Below are positions 24,585-30,312 of a stretch of DNA of 64,000 bases, piece after piece (position 1 is the stretch's first letter; each line of letters begins with the position of its first letter). This DNA comes from Leptidea sinapis (lineage: Eukaryota > Arthropoda > Insecta > Lepidoptera > Pieridae). Where the stretch lies: positions 7,688,001-7,752,000 of the forward strand of contig NC_066283.1 in assembly GCF_905404315.1 (NCBI RefSeq). Reading direction: 5' to 3'. Position numbers and translations under genes: made by a program. Below the pieces are notes generated by a model, which was not told the origin of the DNA, did no database searches, and worked only from the letters and a program-made list of their open reading frames with translations.

Positions 24585-25700
24585 GCTTTAAATCCTCTAT
24601 GAAAGATTCTAAAACAGTTATATATCCTAATAACCATCATCCAAACGAGTGTTGTAATGAAATTCAGTACAATATTACAGCATCCGTTTTCATAATAACA
24701 CTCCTTTGGATGATATTATGGTTACTAGGACTGGCTTTTTTAATGTAAGCTAGCTGTTTCAGAATAATTTGTAGAGTATTCATATTCTGGGTGTAGATAA
24801 AGTCTTGCATGCAACTGTTGATAATTAGGTATTAATGTGATACTATTATAACCCACATTCGTGTTTTAATACCCCTTATTACACAACAGTTGCATAAATA
24901 ACTATAGCTACGTACAGCAGCTATGTTGGAACTACATACTGTGCAAGAATACTGTAGCTAATTTAAATATTTTTATTCAAAATAGGGTGTGACATCACTT
25001 ATTGAAAGCAAAATAAAACGTACCACTCATTCCAAAATGAATTCCTCAGGCCTGAGAAGAATGGACGCAACAAACTCAGTGGGTCTTTTTTTTCATCAAA
25101 AAATTTGTTTACAATGGCCTGAGGGCGGTCGCTCCATTCCCAATCTGTGTTATAATTAAGAAAGTCATTTATGTTATAGTAACCTTTACCACACAAACGT
25201 TTTTTAACAATTCTTTTGAATGACGTAATACTTTTGTTTTGAACATTTTGTGGGATTTTGTTGTAAACGCATATACATCGCTCCGCAAAAGACTTACTAA
25301 CTCAACTTAGCCGAGTAGTAGTTCCTGGTGTTAACATTATGGTTATCACAGTTTCTAGCAAATTCACTTATGTGCATATTACATATATTACATTATCAAG
25401 AATATATTGAGAAGCAACAGTCAAGATGTTAATTTCTTTGACCCGTGTATGTAAGTAACCCGTGATTTGTTTGTTGCACCGCGCAGTGGAAAGTCTCCTA
25501 AGAAGCTGAACCACGCGGTGCTGGCAGTAGGTTGGGGCAGTAGTCGCGGTGAGCCGCACTTCATCCTCAAGAACTCGTGGTCGGCAGCGTGGGGCGAGCG
25601 CGGCTACATGCGAGTCCAGGCGCGCGCCAACACGTGCGGAGTCCTAACCAAGCCCTCGTACCCACGCCTCGAGCAGTCCGACGTGCTGCGAGCTCCTTGA
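1730..25700 (+). CDS. 26-29-p-like: 26/29-kDa-type cysteine protease (C1A papain family), multi-exon gene, 5' end missing
   Basis: Exons join as 1730-1816 (tentative), 2269-2541, 7105-7390, 8355-8454, 10368-10491, 12412-12565, 13246-13361, 14440-14563, 16282-16589, 16665-16791, 16874-16979, 17216-17305, 18039-18136, 25487-25700. Every junction is GT-AG and the phases match throughout, giving about 706 codons from 2269 to the stop (about 735 with the first exon), longer than the roughly 550 residues of the fly 26/29-kDa proteinase. Domains in order: proline-rich region, family-specific N-terminal domain (landmark EYYGG), I29 inhibitor propeptide, peptidase C1A. Catalytic Cys is at 16688-16690, His at 25512-25514, Asn at 25572-25574. 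Known members are secreted or lysosomal, cathepsin-L-like endopeptidases first described from hemocytes; the role here is inferred. No start codon or signal peptide was found, so the gene probably begins upstream. Repeats fill the introns, above all the last one. Active-site loops deviate from consensus, so full activity is not assured. Confidence 0.85.
2269..2541 (+). CDS. Protease exon: acidic then proline/alanine-rich N-terminal region
   Basis: Acceptor TTTATACAG, donor GTAAAG. The frame opens with an acidic stretch (EDIISECRISEEDKNSNK) and continues into a Pro/Ala-rich tract with runs such as PPAEPPAAPPAAPAPPPKP, then PSYVRPEELDQT. It enters and leaves in phase 1. The tract looks like a flexible linker and is not part of the core 26/29-kDa proteinase fold as I know it. 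The local GC content is much higher than in the flanking introns, as in the gene's other exons. Confidence 0.75.
2787..4117 (-). mobile_element. Decayed mariner-like element, DD41D type, with TIRs
   Basis: Ends carry AGGTGGACCAAAAGTCCGTT (2791-2810) and its complement at 4095-4115 with one base difference, next to TA-like flanks. On the minus strand the transposase is split over three frames: an N-terminal helix-turn-helix of the DUF4817 kind (4089-3757: YYRNNDSATLAQRKF, KFEKTGSTMDLPRSGR), the first two catalytic Asp (FFSDEAHFHLNG and WFQQDGATCYT, within 3697-3134), and the third Asp region (WPPRSPDLSPMDFFLWEYLK, within 3282-2899). Comparison with intact relatives I know suggests DD41D spacing. 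A palindromic insertion at 3200-3243 breaks the frame between the second and third Asp. Not functional. It sits in the intron after the proline-rich exon. Confidence 0.85.
2899..4089 (-). pseudogene. DD41D mariner-like transposase pseudogene
   Basis: Three minus-strand frame segments (4089-3757, 3697-3134, 3282-2899) cover nearly a full-length transposase. A frameshift lies near 3760 and the reading frame changes again around the 3200-3243 palindrome. The C-terminus (AVIENFRYRLQQSQNNEGLH) is intact up to its stop near 2899. Residues of the DDD triad are all still readable, so decay is mostly by indels. Confidence 0.85.
4165..4275 (+). mobile_element. Degenerate LINE 3' tail (family B)
   Basis: CATACACCTTCCTCAAAG followed by ACGCTCATGTGATTCCTCTG and GGCGACGGTGATCACTTAT matches the better-preserved family B tails at 56800-56880 and 61020-61110 with several changes. 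Confidence 0.6.
4865..5133. mobile_element. Foldback MITE with long inverted repeats (copy 1)
   Basis: Begins ATTACGGCCTTACAAATAAA and ends with its near-complement TTTATTTGTAAGACCGGTAAT. The inverted arms run about 65 bases (AACTTGGTATAAAGTTATA against TATAACTTTACACCAAGTT). No coding capacity. Related copies are at 28160, 46471 and, split, at 50118/50511. Confidence 0.75.
5134..5690. other. AT-rich intron sequence, nothing recognised
   Basis: Contains a plus-strand open frame of 87 codons (5181-5444) with no recognised domain and an AT-rich stretch with A runs. I see no exon signal that fits the protease gene. Confidence 0.4.
5697..5812. repeat. Dispersed repeat C, copy 1
   Basis: AGTGTGCGTGACCAGCTACG, then TCTTACACTCGCGATTTGTA, recurs at 51706-51808 with few changes (both end in GAGGTTRGTTCTAA). 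Origin unknown; probably a fragment of a transposable element. Confidence 0.6.
5841..6136 (+). repeat. Dispersed repeat family A, full-length copy
   Basis: Begins AAGGGACGAGACGAGCAGGA and ends GGAGCCTCCCACTGGT. About 300 bp; the same sequence recurs at least seven more times in this window on both strands. Internal segments GTGCYGCTCAGG and TCTGAGCGSCAC are inverted copies and could form a hairpin. Open frames inside it are incidental. Confidence 0.85.
6600..6790 (-). repeat. Dispersed repeat D fragment
   Basis: In the minus orientation it reads GAGATGTG..., then CACCGATTCCAAAAATGGC and GTGCACATTATATCTATTG. The same order of blocks occurs at 41555-41690 and around the inverted repeat at 48921-49130 (GATTCCAAAAATTACAATAA, AGTGCATATTATACCTATTG). 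Confidence 0.5.
6816..6900 (+). repeat. tRNA-derived SINE head (copy 1)
   Basis: Contains A-box-like TTGGCTCAATTGATAAGAGC and B-box-like GGGTTTGAGTCCCGC. Similar heads occur at 34018-34103, 36618-36705 and 52393-52480. The cloverleaf is incomplete and copies differ, so this is a SINE promoter and not a functional tRNA. Confidence 0.6.
7053..7076 (+). repeat. CTTT microsatellite
   Basis: Short run of TTTC repeats just upstream of the 7105 exon; it probably doubles as that exon's pyrimidine tract, though it is somewhat far from the AG. Confidence 0.6.
7105..7390 (+). CDS. Protease exon: linker and start of the N-terminal beta domain
   Basis: The exon starts after ...TTGCGTCAG and ends before GTGAGA. 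It encodes an acidic and Ala/Pro-rich segment (TSEELVELFRAQSPVAPEL) followed by ITRSLLISGELTVPRADY...AW. The last part matches the 'G.L.IPYA...P..AWYD' start of the N-terminal domain of insect 26/29-kDa proteinases. Phase 1 in, phase 2 out; the split Trp codon joins the next exon. The acceptor lies about 30 bases after its CTTT-rich tract, so the exact 5' boundary is less sure than the 3' one. Confidence 0.8.
7841..8315 (+). mobile_element. 475-bp internally deleted mariner derivative
   Basis: Flanked by TA on both sides. Left end GTCTGGCCATAAATACTG and right end complement GTCTTGCCATAAATACTG differ at one position. It retains the transposase start (MEWGDKENRIAVIALH), then after a frameshift near 8040 the helix-turn-helix part (GISKMFVYRAINWYNETSSV, DRKTSGRPRSVRTKK). 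The catalytic domain is gone. It lies in the intron before the EYYGG exon and can only have been mobilised by a transposase supplied elsewhere. Confidence 0.85.
8355..8454 (+). CDS. Protease exon: EYYGG motif of the N-terminal domain
   Basis: Acceptor TTTCCTGTTTCAG, donor GTGAGT. Encodes WDANTGAARVEYYGG, then STSTYRTVEPNGSVQNLE. The sequence corresponds to the 'YDKNT..SRIDYYGG..KTYQ' block that is the most recognisable landmark of the family outside the catalytic domain. It enters in phase 2 and leaves in phase 0. Confidence 0.85.
8614..9118. mobile_element. 505-bp element with 13-bp terminal inverted repeats
   Basis: AGGGTTCCGTAGC at 8614-8626 is the exact complement of GCTACGGAACCCT at 9106-9118. 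The interior has a G homopolymer (about 8785-8797) and phrases such as ACGGACGAACAGACAGACAG common in insect repeats. No coding frame of note. It lies in the intron after 8454. Confidence 0.7.
9486..9592 (+). mobile_element. LINE 3' tail (family B)
   Basis: GGCAACGCTCCTGTTATTCT, GGTGTTGCAAGAGAAAGTGG, GGTGATTACTTAACACCAGG, ending TTTTCCATAAAAAAAC. It is the untranslated 3' end shared by all family B copies. Confidence 0.75.
9720..10015. mobile_element. MITE with CGGCCGTTCCCAAT-type inverted repeats (copy 1)
   Basis: Left end TAACGGCCGTTCCCAAT; the complement of the right end is TTACGTCCGTTCCCAAT. Interior blocks (AGCTGTCCCAATATA, TTTATTGGGACAGAAAAG) occur in the reverse order and orientation in the second copy at 55722-56504. 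Noncoding. Confidence 0.75.
10368..10491 (+). CDS. Protease exon: middle of the N-terminal domain (recovered from phase gap)
   Basis: The neighbouring exons do not join directly (phase 0 against phase 1), so an exon is required between them. This GC-rich 124-bp segment has an acceptor (TGATGTTGTCAG), a donor (GTGAGA), enters in phase 0 and leaves in phase 1, exactly as needed. It encodes MRVDRSGEVAIRRCG...PPALPNLSLFNFAG; the LP(N/D)...F part resembles the 'LLPD...F' segment of relatives. The tail joins YEQYGEQKVERW in the next exon. Confidence 0.75.
10640..11275 (+). mobile_element. Degenerate LINE reverse-transcriptase C-terminus and 3' end
   Basis: Frames around 10690-11060 read like the thumb/C-terminal part of a Jockey/CR1-group ORF2: VQ.KLLKQLDYCTG, HNIRSLNSRRRYLDTMFLYK, ILNN, FRIPGNHLVPS. 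Several stops and shifts interrupt it. It ends in an A-rich stretch near 11260. Clade not assignable by eye. Confidence 0.6.
11345..12120 (-). mobile_element. LINE fragment with RNase H domain remnant
   Basis: On the minus strand, 12053-11850 contains LRWVSEHSEIISMVDELARA, which matches the 'WVPGHSGI.GNE.AD.LA' block of retrotransposon RNase H. Further on, 11779-11588 reads LTDHCRLNRHICVVGI and is followed by a short Cys-containing tail and HLL, as in the C-terminus of LINE ORF2 proteins that carry RNase H. Frames are interrupted; inactive. Confidence 0.65.
12260..12345 (+). repeat. LINE 3'-end-like fragment
   Basis: GGCCTGTGTCCAGTAGTGGA followed by CGTCTTCCGACTGATCTGAA is a phrase I recognise as common at the 3' ends of lepidopteran LINEs. 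Short and otherwise undetermined. Confidence 0.35.
12412..12565 (+). CDS. Protease exon: N-terminal domain, basic/Arg-rich segment
   Basis: Acceptor ATCACTGTCTGGCAG, donor GTAGGT. Encodes YEQYGEQKVERWRHVVSGR, then AGQAGAARGEVLTFRHDLLL and ARREPDNVQPLV. The position between the LP...F segment and the 'P.PVRYE..G.N.LLGSHYDHY' segment of relatives fits. Phase 1 in, phase 2 out. A longer open frame in another register (12517-12726) reads through the donor and is a shadow. Confidence 0.8.
12566..13245. other. Intron, nothing recognised
   Basis: AT-rich sequence between two protease exons. Open frames extending out of the exon at 12412-12565 are shadows. Confidence 0.5.
13246..13361 (+). CDS. Protease exon: N-terminal domain, LG..D.Y.HRY segment
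   Basis: Acceptor GTCCGTCACACAG, donor GTAACA. Encodes YTVAVDSSVLGPDCDGYQHR, then YLVVTPHDKGNDFFRPNI. It aligns with the 'RYEMRGYNTLLGSHYDHYYLDY' block of the fly protein, keeping the LG, D, Y and H positions. No single long open frame covers it because it is short. Phase 2 in, phase 1 out. Confidence 0.8.
13362..14080. other. Intron with a short internal direct repeat
   Basis: GGCGTAGCTTAATTCAATCG near 13424 recurs as GGCGTAGCGTAATTCAACCG near 13976, both followed by ATCCAGAT and a CATCA-like stretch. The block is about 35 bases and its meaning is unknown. Otherwise AT-rich. Confidence 0.5.
14085..14400 (-). mobile_element. LINE 3' end (family B), minus strand
   Basis: In minus orientation it reads from the ORF2 C-terminus (RCVAVLHSTVFKKLSST, then AIRHGYLQKK) into the family B 3' tail (GTGATTCCTCTGGTGTTGCA, GGTGATCACTTAACACC), ending in the TTTTTTATGA-side A tail. 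It lies immediately upstream of the protease exon at 14440. Confidence 0.75.
14440..14563 (+). CDS. Protease exon: hinge to I29 propeptide
   Basis: Acceptor AAACATTTTCCAG, donor GTTCGT (weak but in phase). Encodes EELCDVVESLNTSNPEHRAR, then LDPLAEFTMKQRDARYDDKL and KR. The NP..EF and FxxFK-type start of the I29 inhibitor domain are recognisable when joined to the next exon (KLKRFKTEFDRQY). Phase 1 in, phase 2 out. A minus-strand LINE tail ends about 40 bases upstream of its acceptor. Confidence 0.8.
14564..16281. other. Long intron, mostly unrecognised
   Basis: Includes a 59-bp direct duplication (CATTTGGTGATTTTSAATAT at about 15110 and 15169) and an AATAAATAAATA run near 15065 that resembles a retroelement 3' end. 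Open frames (15109-15399, 15710-15922) show no domain I know. Confidence 0.45.
16282..16589 (+). CDS. Protease exon: I29 propeptide and start of the mature C1A domain
   Basis: Acceptor CGCTTTTTTTTGCAG, donor GTACGT. The FKTEFDRQYIDDKEEAVRKN stretch keeps the aromatic and E...R spacing of an ERFNIN-like helix. ELGLNFLGDRLDVELESLMG corresponds to the 'l.iN.faDlt.eEf....G' part. The exon ends with PDKFDWRPRGAVSPVR, the beginning of the mature enzyme ('P..fDWR..GAVTPVK'). Phase 2 in, phase 1 out. Readthrough into the 75-bp intron stays open because it has no stop in this frame, but that intron is spliced in the model. Confidence 0.88.
16665..16791 (+). CDS. Protease exon: catalytic cysteine
   Basis: Acceptor TTTGTTCTCTGCAG, donor GTAATA. 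Joined sequence reads PVR-FQGASCASCWAFAVAG, then AVEGALFVKTRRLVPLSEQC and LVDCAQP. The SCWAF motif supplies the nucleophile (16688-16690) and the oxyanion-hole Gln is present, but there is one extra residue between this Gln and the first Cys compared with the usual QGxCGSCW, and Gly is replaced by Ala in CASCW. LSEQ.LVDC is canonical. The preceding intron is only 75 bp. Confidence 0.88.
16874..16979 (+). CDS. Protease exon: GCKGT loop and PY segment
   Basis: Acceptor TCATGTCCTCCAG, donor GTATCT. Encodes FGAKGCKGTWPSNAYDYVQS, then RGLPALDEYTPYQEK. It matches 'GN.GC.GG....AF.Y....G...E..YPY' of cathepsin L. The second Gly of GCxGG, which lines the substrate cleft, is Thr here, and Phe of AF is Tyr. 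Phase 2 in, phase 0 out; the intron before it is 82 bp. Confidence 0.87.
17216..17305 (+). CDS. Protease exon: disulfide Cys and VNVT segment
   Basis: A 90-bp exon, phase 0 at both ends (acceptor CGTGATTTTCAG, donor GTACTG). Encodes VLECKDQVIPAVTRISSHVN, then VTANSVPALK. It corresponds to the 'C........ ...gfvnVt.nd..alk.Al' part of the family; Cys should pair with the CxGG-region cysteine. Confidence 0.82.
17648..17960 (-). repeat. Dispersed repeat family A copy
   Basis: Complement orientation: starts CCAGTGGGGAGGCTCCTTTG, ends CGTCTTGTCTCCTATTTTCA. Near full length, inside the intron before the exon at 18039. Confidence 0.85.
18039..18136 (+). CDS. Protease exon: SVVIDA segment before the catalytic His
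   Basis: Acceptor TTTATTGAAG, donor GTCAGT. Encodes VAIKQHAPSVVIIDAKAKSV, then VFYKKGVLYDDR and the first two bases of a Cys codon finished in the next exon, giving the conserved '..F..Y..GVYYDP.C' pattern. Phase 0 in, phase 2 out. The intron that follows is 7350 bp long and carries the tandem array. Confidence 0.85.
18695..19607 (+). mobile_element. Helitron-like nonautonomous element
   Basis: Starts near AATATAAAAATGAATTGCTG, with CGAGAACGACTGGACCGATT; ends ACAACGTCTGTTGGGTCAGT followed by TAGT. The 3' phrase is the one found in reverse at 35456, 48261 and 63524 and resembles the CTAGT-ended Helitrons common in moths and butterflies. Boundaries are approximate. It lies in the last protease intron, just left of the tandem array. 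Confidence 0.5.
19745..24525. repeat. Hierarchical 17-bp tandem repeat array (68/102-bp higher-order units)
   Basis: About 260 units of 17 bp, with several recurring variants: a GTAACTGACCATCAAAA, b GTTACCAAACATAATAG, c GTAACGAACCATAATAG, d ATAACCGATCATAATAG, e GTAACTGACCATAATAG, f GAAGTCAACCATACTAG. Most of the right half is a-b-c-d (68 bp); the left half mixes a-b-c-d-e-f (102 bp) and a-b-e-f. The first roughly 300 bases are degenerate. A SINE interrupts it at 20243-20537. Because 17 is not a multiple of three and the units lack minus-strand stops in some frames, spurious minus-strand ORFs of 65-99 codons recur. It sits inside the last intron of the protease gene, so it is transcribed with it. 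Confidence 0.97.
20243..20537 (-). mobile_element. tRNA-derived SINE inserted in the tandem array
   Basis: In minus orientation it starts GACGACCTGTATAGCCGAGT (A box TAGCCGAGTGGTTAGCG) with B box GGTTCGAATCC, then a body with GATGTTTGTTTCCGAGTCAT and a TATATA stretch to GCTTAACTTGGGG. A second copy is at 54471-54694. This copy has an additional TATATA/CATACA-rich expansion of about 30 bases. It interrupts the array, so it is younger than that part of the array. Confidence 0.8.
24551..24581 (+). repeat. TA microsatellite
   Basis: About 15 TA dinucleotides directly beyond the right edge of the tandem array. Confidence 0.8.
24582..24970. other. Intron between array and LINE fragment
   Basis: AT-rich; a 66-codon open frame (24548-24748) starts within the TA microsatellite and has no recognised domain. 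Confidence 0.4.
24975..25465 (-). mobile_element. LINE ORF2 C-terminus and 3' end, minus strand
   Basis: Minus-strand frames read VKEINILTVASQYILDNVIY, then SKSFAERCI, YNKIPQNVQN, SFKRIVKKRL, CGKGYYNINDFLN. This is the C-terminal part of a Jockey/CR1-group ORF2. Frames are broken by stops. It ends about 20 bases before the last protease exon. Related tails: 32570-32910 (minus) and 45885-46110 (plus). Confidence 0.65.
25487..25700 (+). CDS. Protease terminal exon: catalytic His and Asn, stop codon
   Basis: Acceptor GCACCGCGCAG. Encodes GKSPKKLNHAVLAVGWGSSR, then GEPHFILKNSWSAAWGERGY and MRVQARANTCGVLTKPSYP, ending in VLRAP and TGA. LNHAVLAVG carries the catalytic His, KNSWS the catalytic Asn, and NTCGV the late conserved Cys. 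The usual D.WL/Y before VKNSW is replaced by EPHFIL. Polyadenylation signals follow within about 50 bases. Confidence 0.9.
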
Positions 25701-25742
25701 CGCCGCACCGCTACTTGACTTGTCACTTGTCCAGCCAAATTA

Positions 25743-25752
25743 AATAAATAAA
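25743..25752 (+). promoter_or_regulatory. Polyadenylation signals of the protease gene
   Basis: Two overlapping AATAAA hexamers 43-47 bases after the stop codon, followed by a T-rich stretch (TTTTGTTTATTTTATTGC). This is the expected arrangement for an insect mRNA 3' end. Confidence 0.6.
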
Positions 25753-25944
25753 TGTTAACTTTTGTTTATTTTATTGCATTTTGCTTGTTGTAAACCTTGT
25801 CCATAATAAGTGCTATTACTACTACCTGAGCGGTAACTTTTTATGTCGTGTCGCAGCCTAGCCAGCTAGTCTCAAAGTGAAGAGCGTATTCGTAGTGCTT
25901 ATATTTAGTGTTTTTCTAGAATCTGCACTGCTTTTTTAGGACAG

Positions 25945-26252
25945 TAAGGGACGAGACGAGCAGGATGTTCAGCTGAAGGTCATTATACTACTACGATACT
26001 ACATGGCCTATTACAATGGAGTGCCACTCAGGATTCTTGGAAAAACCAATAATTTTGAGTGGCACTAGAATTGCGCTCGTCACCTTGAGATATAAGATGT
26101 TGAGTCTCATTTGCCCAGTAATTTCACTAGCTACGGCAGTCTTGAGACCGAAACATAATAATGCTTACACATTATTGCTTCACGGAAGAAATAGGCGCTG
26201 TTGTGGTATCCATAATCTAGCCGGCATCCTATCAAAGGAGCCTCCCACTGGT
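25945..26252 (+). repeat. Dispersed repeat family A copy
   Basis: GTAAGGGACGAGACGAGCAG through GGAGCCTCCCACTGGT; near full length, downstream of the protease polyadenylation signal. Confidence 0.85.
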
Positions 26253-27090
26253 ATAATTTTTAATGGCGCATCTTTGTAATAGGCGTATCACAATCCATTA
26301 CCTGAACGTATTGCATGCCTCGTCACTTCACTAAATAATATTATTTTTATATTTATTTTCAAAATTTAGCTATTGAAAGTTATGGACGTTCGCATTAATC
26401 ATATTTCAGAAAATTTTTTATTTATGAGAGACTGAATCTTTAAGTCTTTAGCGAATGCTTGTGAATTTTATCTCAGTATATTTTATATAATGCAGCAATT
26501 AAAGCGTCCGTATTTAACTCCGACACCAACTCTACATGCACGGCTTTTGTTGCCATCAATGACGTTCTATGTTGCCTTGCATACAAATATATTTATTTTT
26601 GACGAATATATCATTTTATGCGGGATTATTGCCGATTACTGGCAAATTAAGAACCTTTGAAAGGCTTCAAAATAAATAATAAAATAATAAGGAAAAGACC
26701 ACAAAGGTGGTTGAGCTCATTTTAAGAGTACTGTATTTACTAAAGTCACAGTCACAAATGAAGTAATCATATGGATAAAAGGGACAAGATATACAGAATA
26801 CATAGAATATAGTGAAATTTTGAGTTGGCCTATGGCATTCTAAAAACAACGTGCATTAGTAATTTACATCGAGTTATTTAGAACTTGCAATCATTGCGTG
26901 AGTCGTCTGTATTAAGTCGTCAAAATGAAAAATATCAAAACCTGTATTAATAAATGGAAAGCCGTTTTTCTTCCATCGGTTGTACTGCGAAAAATACTTA
27001 ACAGTTCAGAATAATACTTATACCATAAGATGCAGCGTGTTTCACAGGTTTTCGATGTTTGATGGTGATTACTCACACGGAACGAATATT
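26253..27090. other. AT-rich intergenic stretch, nothing recognised
   Basis: No open frame with a known domain; a 118-codon minus frame at 26912-27268 overlaps the LINE below and is a shadow. Confidence 0.4.
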
Positions 27091-27094
27091 TTTT

Positions 27095-27880
27095 TTCTTT
27101 ATATAAGAGGAGGCAAACGGGCAAGAGGATGGGAGTGGTGCTTTCGGTTCGGGAAATCAGCAGTCGGTAATTGATTCCACAAAGTTGCTGTGCGTGGCAA
27201 GAAATTTCTTGAAAAACGCGTGGTTGTCGAATACCAGACGTCAAAGTGATACGGGTGGTATTTTGCATTTTGACGTAAAGTCTTGTGGTGGAATTCGGCC
27301 GCTGGAATCAAACCGAAGCTCATCTGAGCACTCTGTGTGATAAATGCGGTAAAAGGTGTAGAGTGAACCCTCAACTCTACGCAACGCCAAAGAGTCAAGC
27401 CGATCGGGGATGACTTGATGGTCGATGATTCGTTGTAGCCGGTCAAATGGAAGAAGCTAGCTACTAGGGAGCGCCTGCCCATAAGTGAGAACAGTACTCC
27501 ATGTGAGGCCGAATATGCGCCTTATATATTTGCAGGCGGTGGCTTGTAGTGAAGTATTGTTTCGCCTTACTGAGTACACCAAGAGTTTTAGAGGCCTTTT
27601 CTTCCAAGTGGCCACGAAACTGAGTCGGACTTTGACGAGTCTTCTTGGGGATGAATTGGATTAACTTTTGTCGGCCCCATTCCGAGACTTTACAAAGCAT
27701 AGTCTCGATTTCAGACATGCATACACTTTGCTTTCGACTGCATAGCATTCAATACTGCTGATTTGCAGCATATCATTGATATGCAGAAGAAACAGAGTAG
27801 GCACAGTAGACATGTAGGTTACTTCGAAATACCTAAATAGATATGTCTGTAGATAAAACAACTCACTCAATTGACACATT
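27095..27880 (-). mobile_element. LINE (family B) ORF2 fragment with internal deletions
   Basis: Minus strand, N to C: TLFLLHINDMLQISSI (27830-27760 region), KVSEWGRQKLIQF..KKTRQS, FRGHLEEKASKTLGVLSKAK, YKAHIRPHMEYCSHLWAGAP, then LIPAAEFHHKTLRQNAKYHP, TTRFSRNFLPRTATLWNQLP. It is the palm end, thumb and C-terminus of the same LINE family whose 3' tails are scattered here. At least two frame changes. This is the longest family B remnant and best links tails to their coding region. Confidence 0.8.
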
Positions 27881-28159
27881 ATTTATACCTCACATACAAT
27901 GAACAAGAAAATAGTTACATTTTCCATCCAAATACCCTTACATTTTCAATCTAGTGTAACAAAATAACCTATTTTATTTGATTTGCCCTTACACGATTAT
28001 AACAAAGACGTTATTCGAACCTTTTCATATTAAATTTTACTTTCGCGAGTATTTTTTCTTAAGTTCACTTGAATGTTTTTGTGACCCTTATAATTTTATA
28101 TTATTACTATCGTAGTTTTGATAATATCTTTAATGTATACTTTAATTTAATTTCACCCA

Positions 28160-28412
28160 CAAATAAACTTGGCAGAATAACTGACAATAATACAAGGAAA
28201 ATAAAAAAAAAAATTACAAATCGACATTTTACTTATGATTGGTTTATTTGGACGTATAACATTTCCCGCGTTTATTTGCAAGGCTTCCTGACATTCGGAA
28301 AACTTTATAATTTTAATTGTTTTGACAGTGTTGTCGGCGATATATTCAACATGTTGCATATTCTTGGTTTATTATCAGGTATAACATTGTACCAATTTGA
28401 TTTGTAACGCCG
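28160..28412. mobile_element. Foldback MITE (copy 2, left arm damaged)
   Basis: Shares ATTGGTTTATTTGGACGTAT, TTTCCCGCGTTTATTTGCAA and the right arm CAGGTATAACATTGTACCAA with the copies at 4865 and 46471. The left arm is disrupted by an A-rich stretch near 28200. Confidence 0.7.
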
Positions 28413-28534
28413 TTTGTATGTATCTTATCGTATCGTAATTTTAAACTTGGAGTAACTTTACATTGCGTTTATTAATAAGACAGTGAGTTTTGTAAGTATT
28501 AAGTATTCTATGTAAAGTATATTCTCGTTGTCCT

Positions 28535-28662
28535 CCCGACCATGAGCTTTGCAACTGCGCTAGCCACTTTGAGACACAAAACATTTGGTCTCATTTGCCA
28601 ATTAATTTCACTATCTCCGGCGCCCTTTAACACGAAACAATGCACATTATTGTTTCATACTG
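28535..28662 (+). repeat. Dispersed repeat family A, partial and diverged
   Basis: GCAACTGCGCTAGCCACTTTGA, with GGTCTCATTTGCCAATTAAT and TTTCACTATCTCCGGCGCCC, corresponds to the middle of family A. Confidence 0.6.
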
Positions 28663-28892
28663 ATACGTGTGAGCCGTTCCTTCACACGTGGTCTTAGAAT
28701 AATAAAGTATAAGTCTTCTCTTGTATGGTTTATTCCATTGCTGTAACATAATACTTTTATTATACATTATTTGATTTTATGTTAAATATTCGGCCGAAGG
28801 CCAACCGTTCTGTGTCTGTCTTCTTTTCGATTATTTCTCATTCGCGTCACTTAAATCTCTTAAATTATTTGCTTCACCTTTACGGCCAACCG

Positions 28893-29000
28893 TATATTCA
28901 AATTCAAGTATTTTTATTCCAAATAGTATATAGTAGTAGTATATATCCAATATTTTTAAAATCAATTATTAAACGTCAAAAACTACCACCCATTAAAAAT
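28893..29000 (-). repeat. LINE 3'-end fragment, minus strand
   Basis: ATTCAAATTCAAGTATTTTT followed by AAACGTCAAAAACTACCACC is the reverse of the 3' end at 55440-55575. Confidence 0.55.
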
Positions 29001-29059
29001 AGATATAGCAATGAAATTGTTTGTTTAGAACTTGTTATAGAAGCCTGGTTATAGATATT

Positions 29060-29734
29060 CTTTAGTAGTTTCACTTGTACGCAGCACCTACAACCCTTAG
29101 AACCAGAACACAACAAATTTTGTACGTACAGACTCGTTGTCGTTTCTACCGCTCACGTCTGCGATCAGTTTCTCCATGAAGATTCTGCATGTTGTCCACA
29201 ACACAATACTTAATATATCACATCTGAAGTGATTTTTGACGTAATGACACATAAATCGATGAACGCCGGCTGCACGCACGATAAAGTGTCACGTTCCTAC
29301 TGAGCTGAGCGTGCAAGAGAGAGAGAGGAACAAGCGATAGAGAGAAATGATCTAAGCGTTCGGCTTGTGACGCATCTTGTCCTTTGATTATTATTAGTGT
29401 TAAAATTTGAAATTTCATAATGCTTAAATAATTAACAATATTTTATTAATTTTTATTAATTTCGATATATTATTAAAACTTATTTTCAATAATATATTAA
29501 TCGTACAAAAACACTATTTCGACAATGCACAGTATATATTTTACTTTTCACTTAATCCATTCAATTTCACTTATAAGATATACACAGCACTAATGTTACA
29601 CAATACGGCAGCTGTATAGCTACAGATATAAATAAGCATTTCGGTGACGCGAAATTACGAAATTTCACCCATTCAAAAAGTGTCTAACTAGTAACTATAT
29701 ATATTTATATTTATTTTTTAACTATTTGTTTATT
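29060..29734. other. AT-rich stretch, nothing firmly recognised
   Basis: Contains a GA-rich phrase (GCAAGAGAGAGAGAGGAACA near 29309) and otherwise long AT-rich sequence. No gene seen. Confidence 0.4.
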
Positions 29735-30312
29735 TATATGTCTTTTAAAAAAAATATTTTAAAAACCAGTGTTGCTGTTTATAGTTCCAACAAATGCTGA
29801 TACAGGGTCCTTTTCAGTATAACACTATATACACACCATAGTTAAGTCCAAACTTATATCATATTTGTAATTATGTCGATTAAAGAATGTCCATGTCTAT
29901 TAGTATATGGTGCTGCCAATCCCCCGAGGACTGAGGAGATTTGAGTGATGCACCTGTCCTCGCCGGAGGCAGCTCAGACCCACTGCCGTCGCAAATGCAA
30001 ATTCATACGAGGAATTGAGCAGCCATGCTTTTGCCGGAATTATTATGCAAATTTGTCAAGCGTTAGATTCTATCGTTGCATGCTATCTAATAACCTGTTT
30101 TGCCTTTATTGTTGCTAAAATATCCAGCTCTATAATATACAACTATTTCAATATTGACATATAATATCTTATAAAAAATAAAAATTGTAAACAAAATTTA
30201 TGAACGACGCAGGAATTGAACCCGCGCCTCTCAAACTGTTTAAATTTGAAAGAGCGACATTACAGGTCAATTTCCTAAAACTATATACAATACTTTGATA
30301 GAACAATCAACT
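29735..30312 (-). repeat. Long duplicated element (copy 1), probably SINE-headed
   Basis: Nearly identical over about 575 bp to 32969-33545 in the same orientation. In minus orientation it carries a B-box-like GCGGGTTCAATTCCTGCGTC followed by GTTCATAAATTTTGTTT, the same junction as in the SINE at 52393. The opposite end is TTTAAAAGACATAT. No coding frame. Confidence 0.8.
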
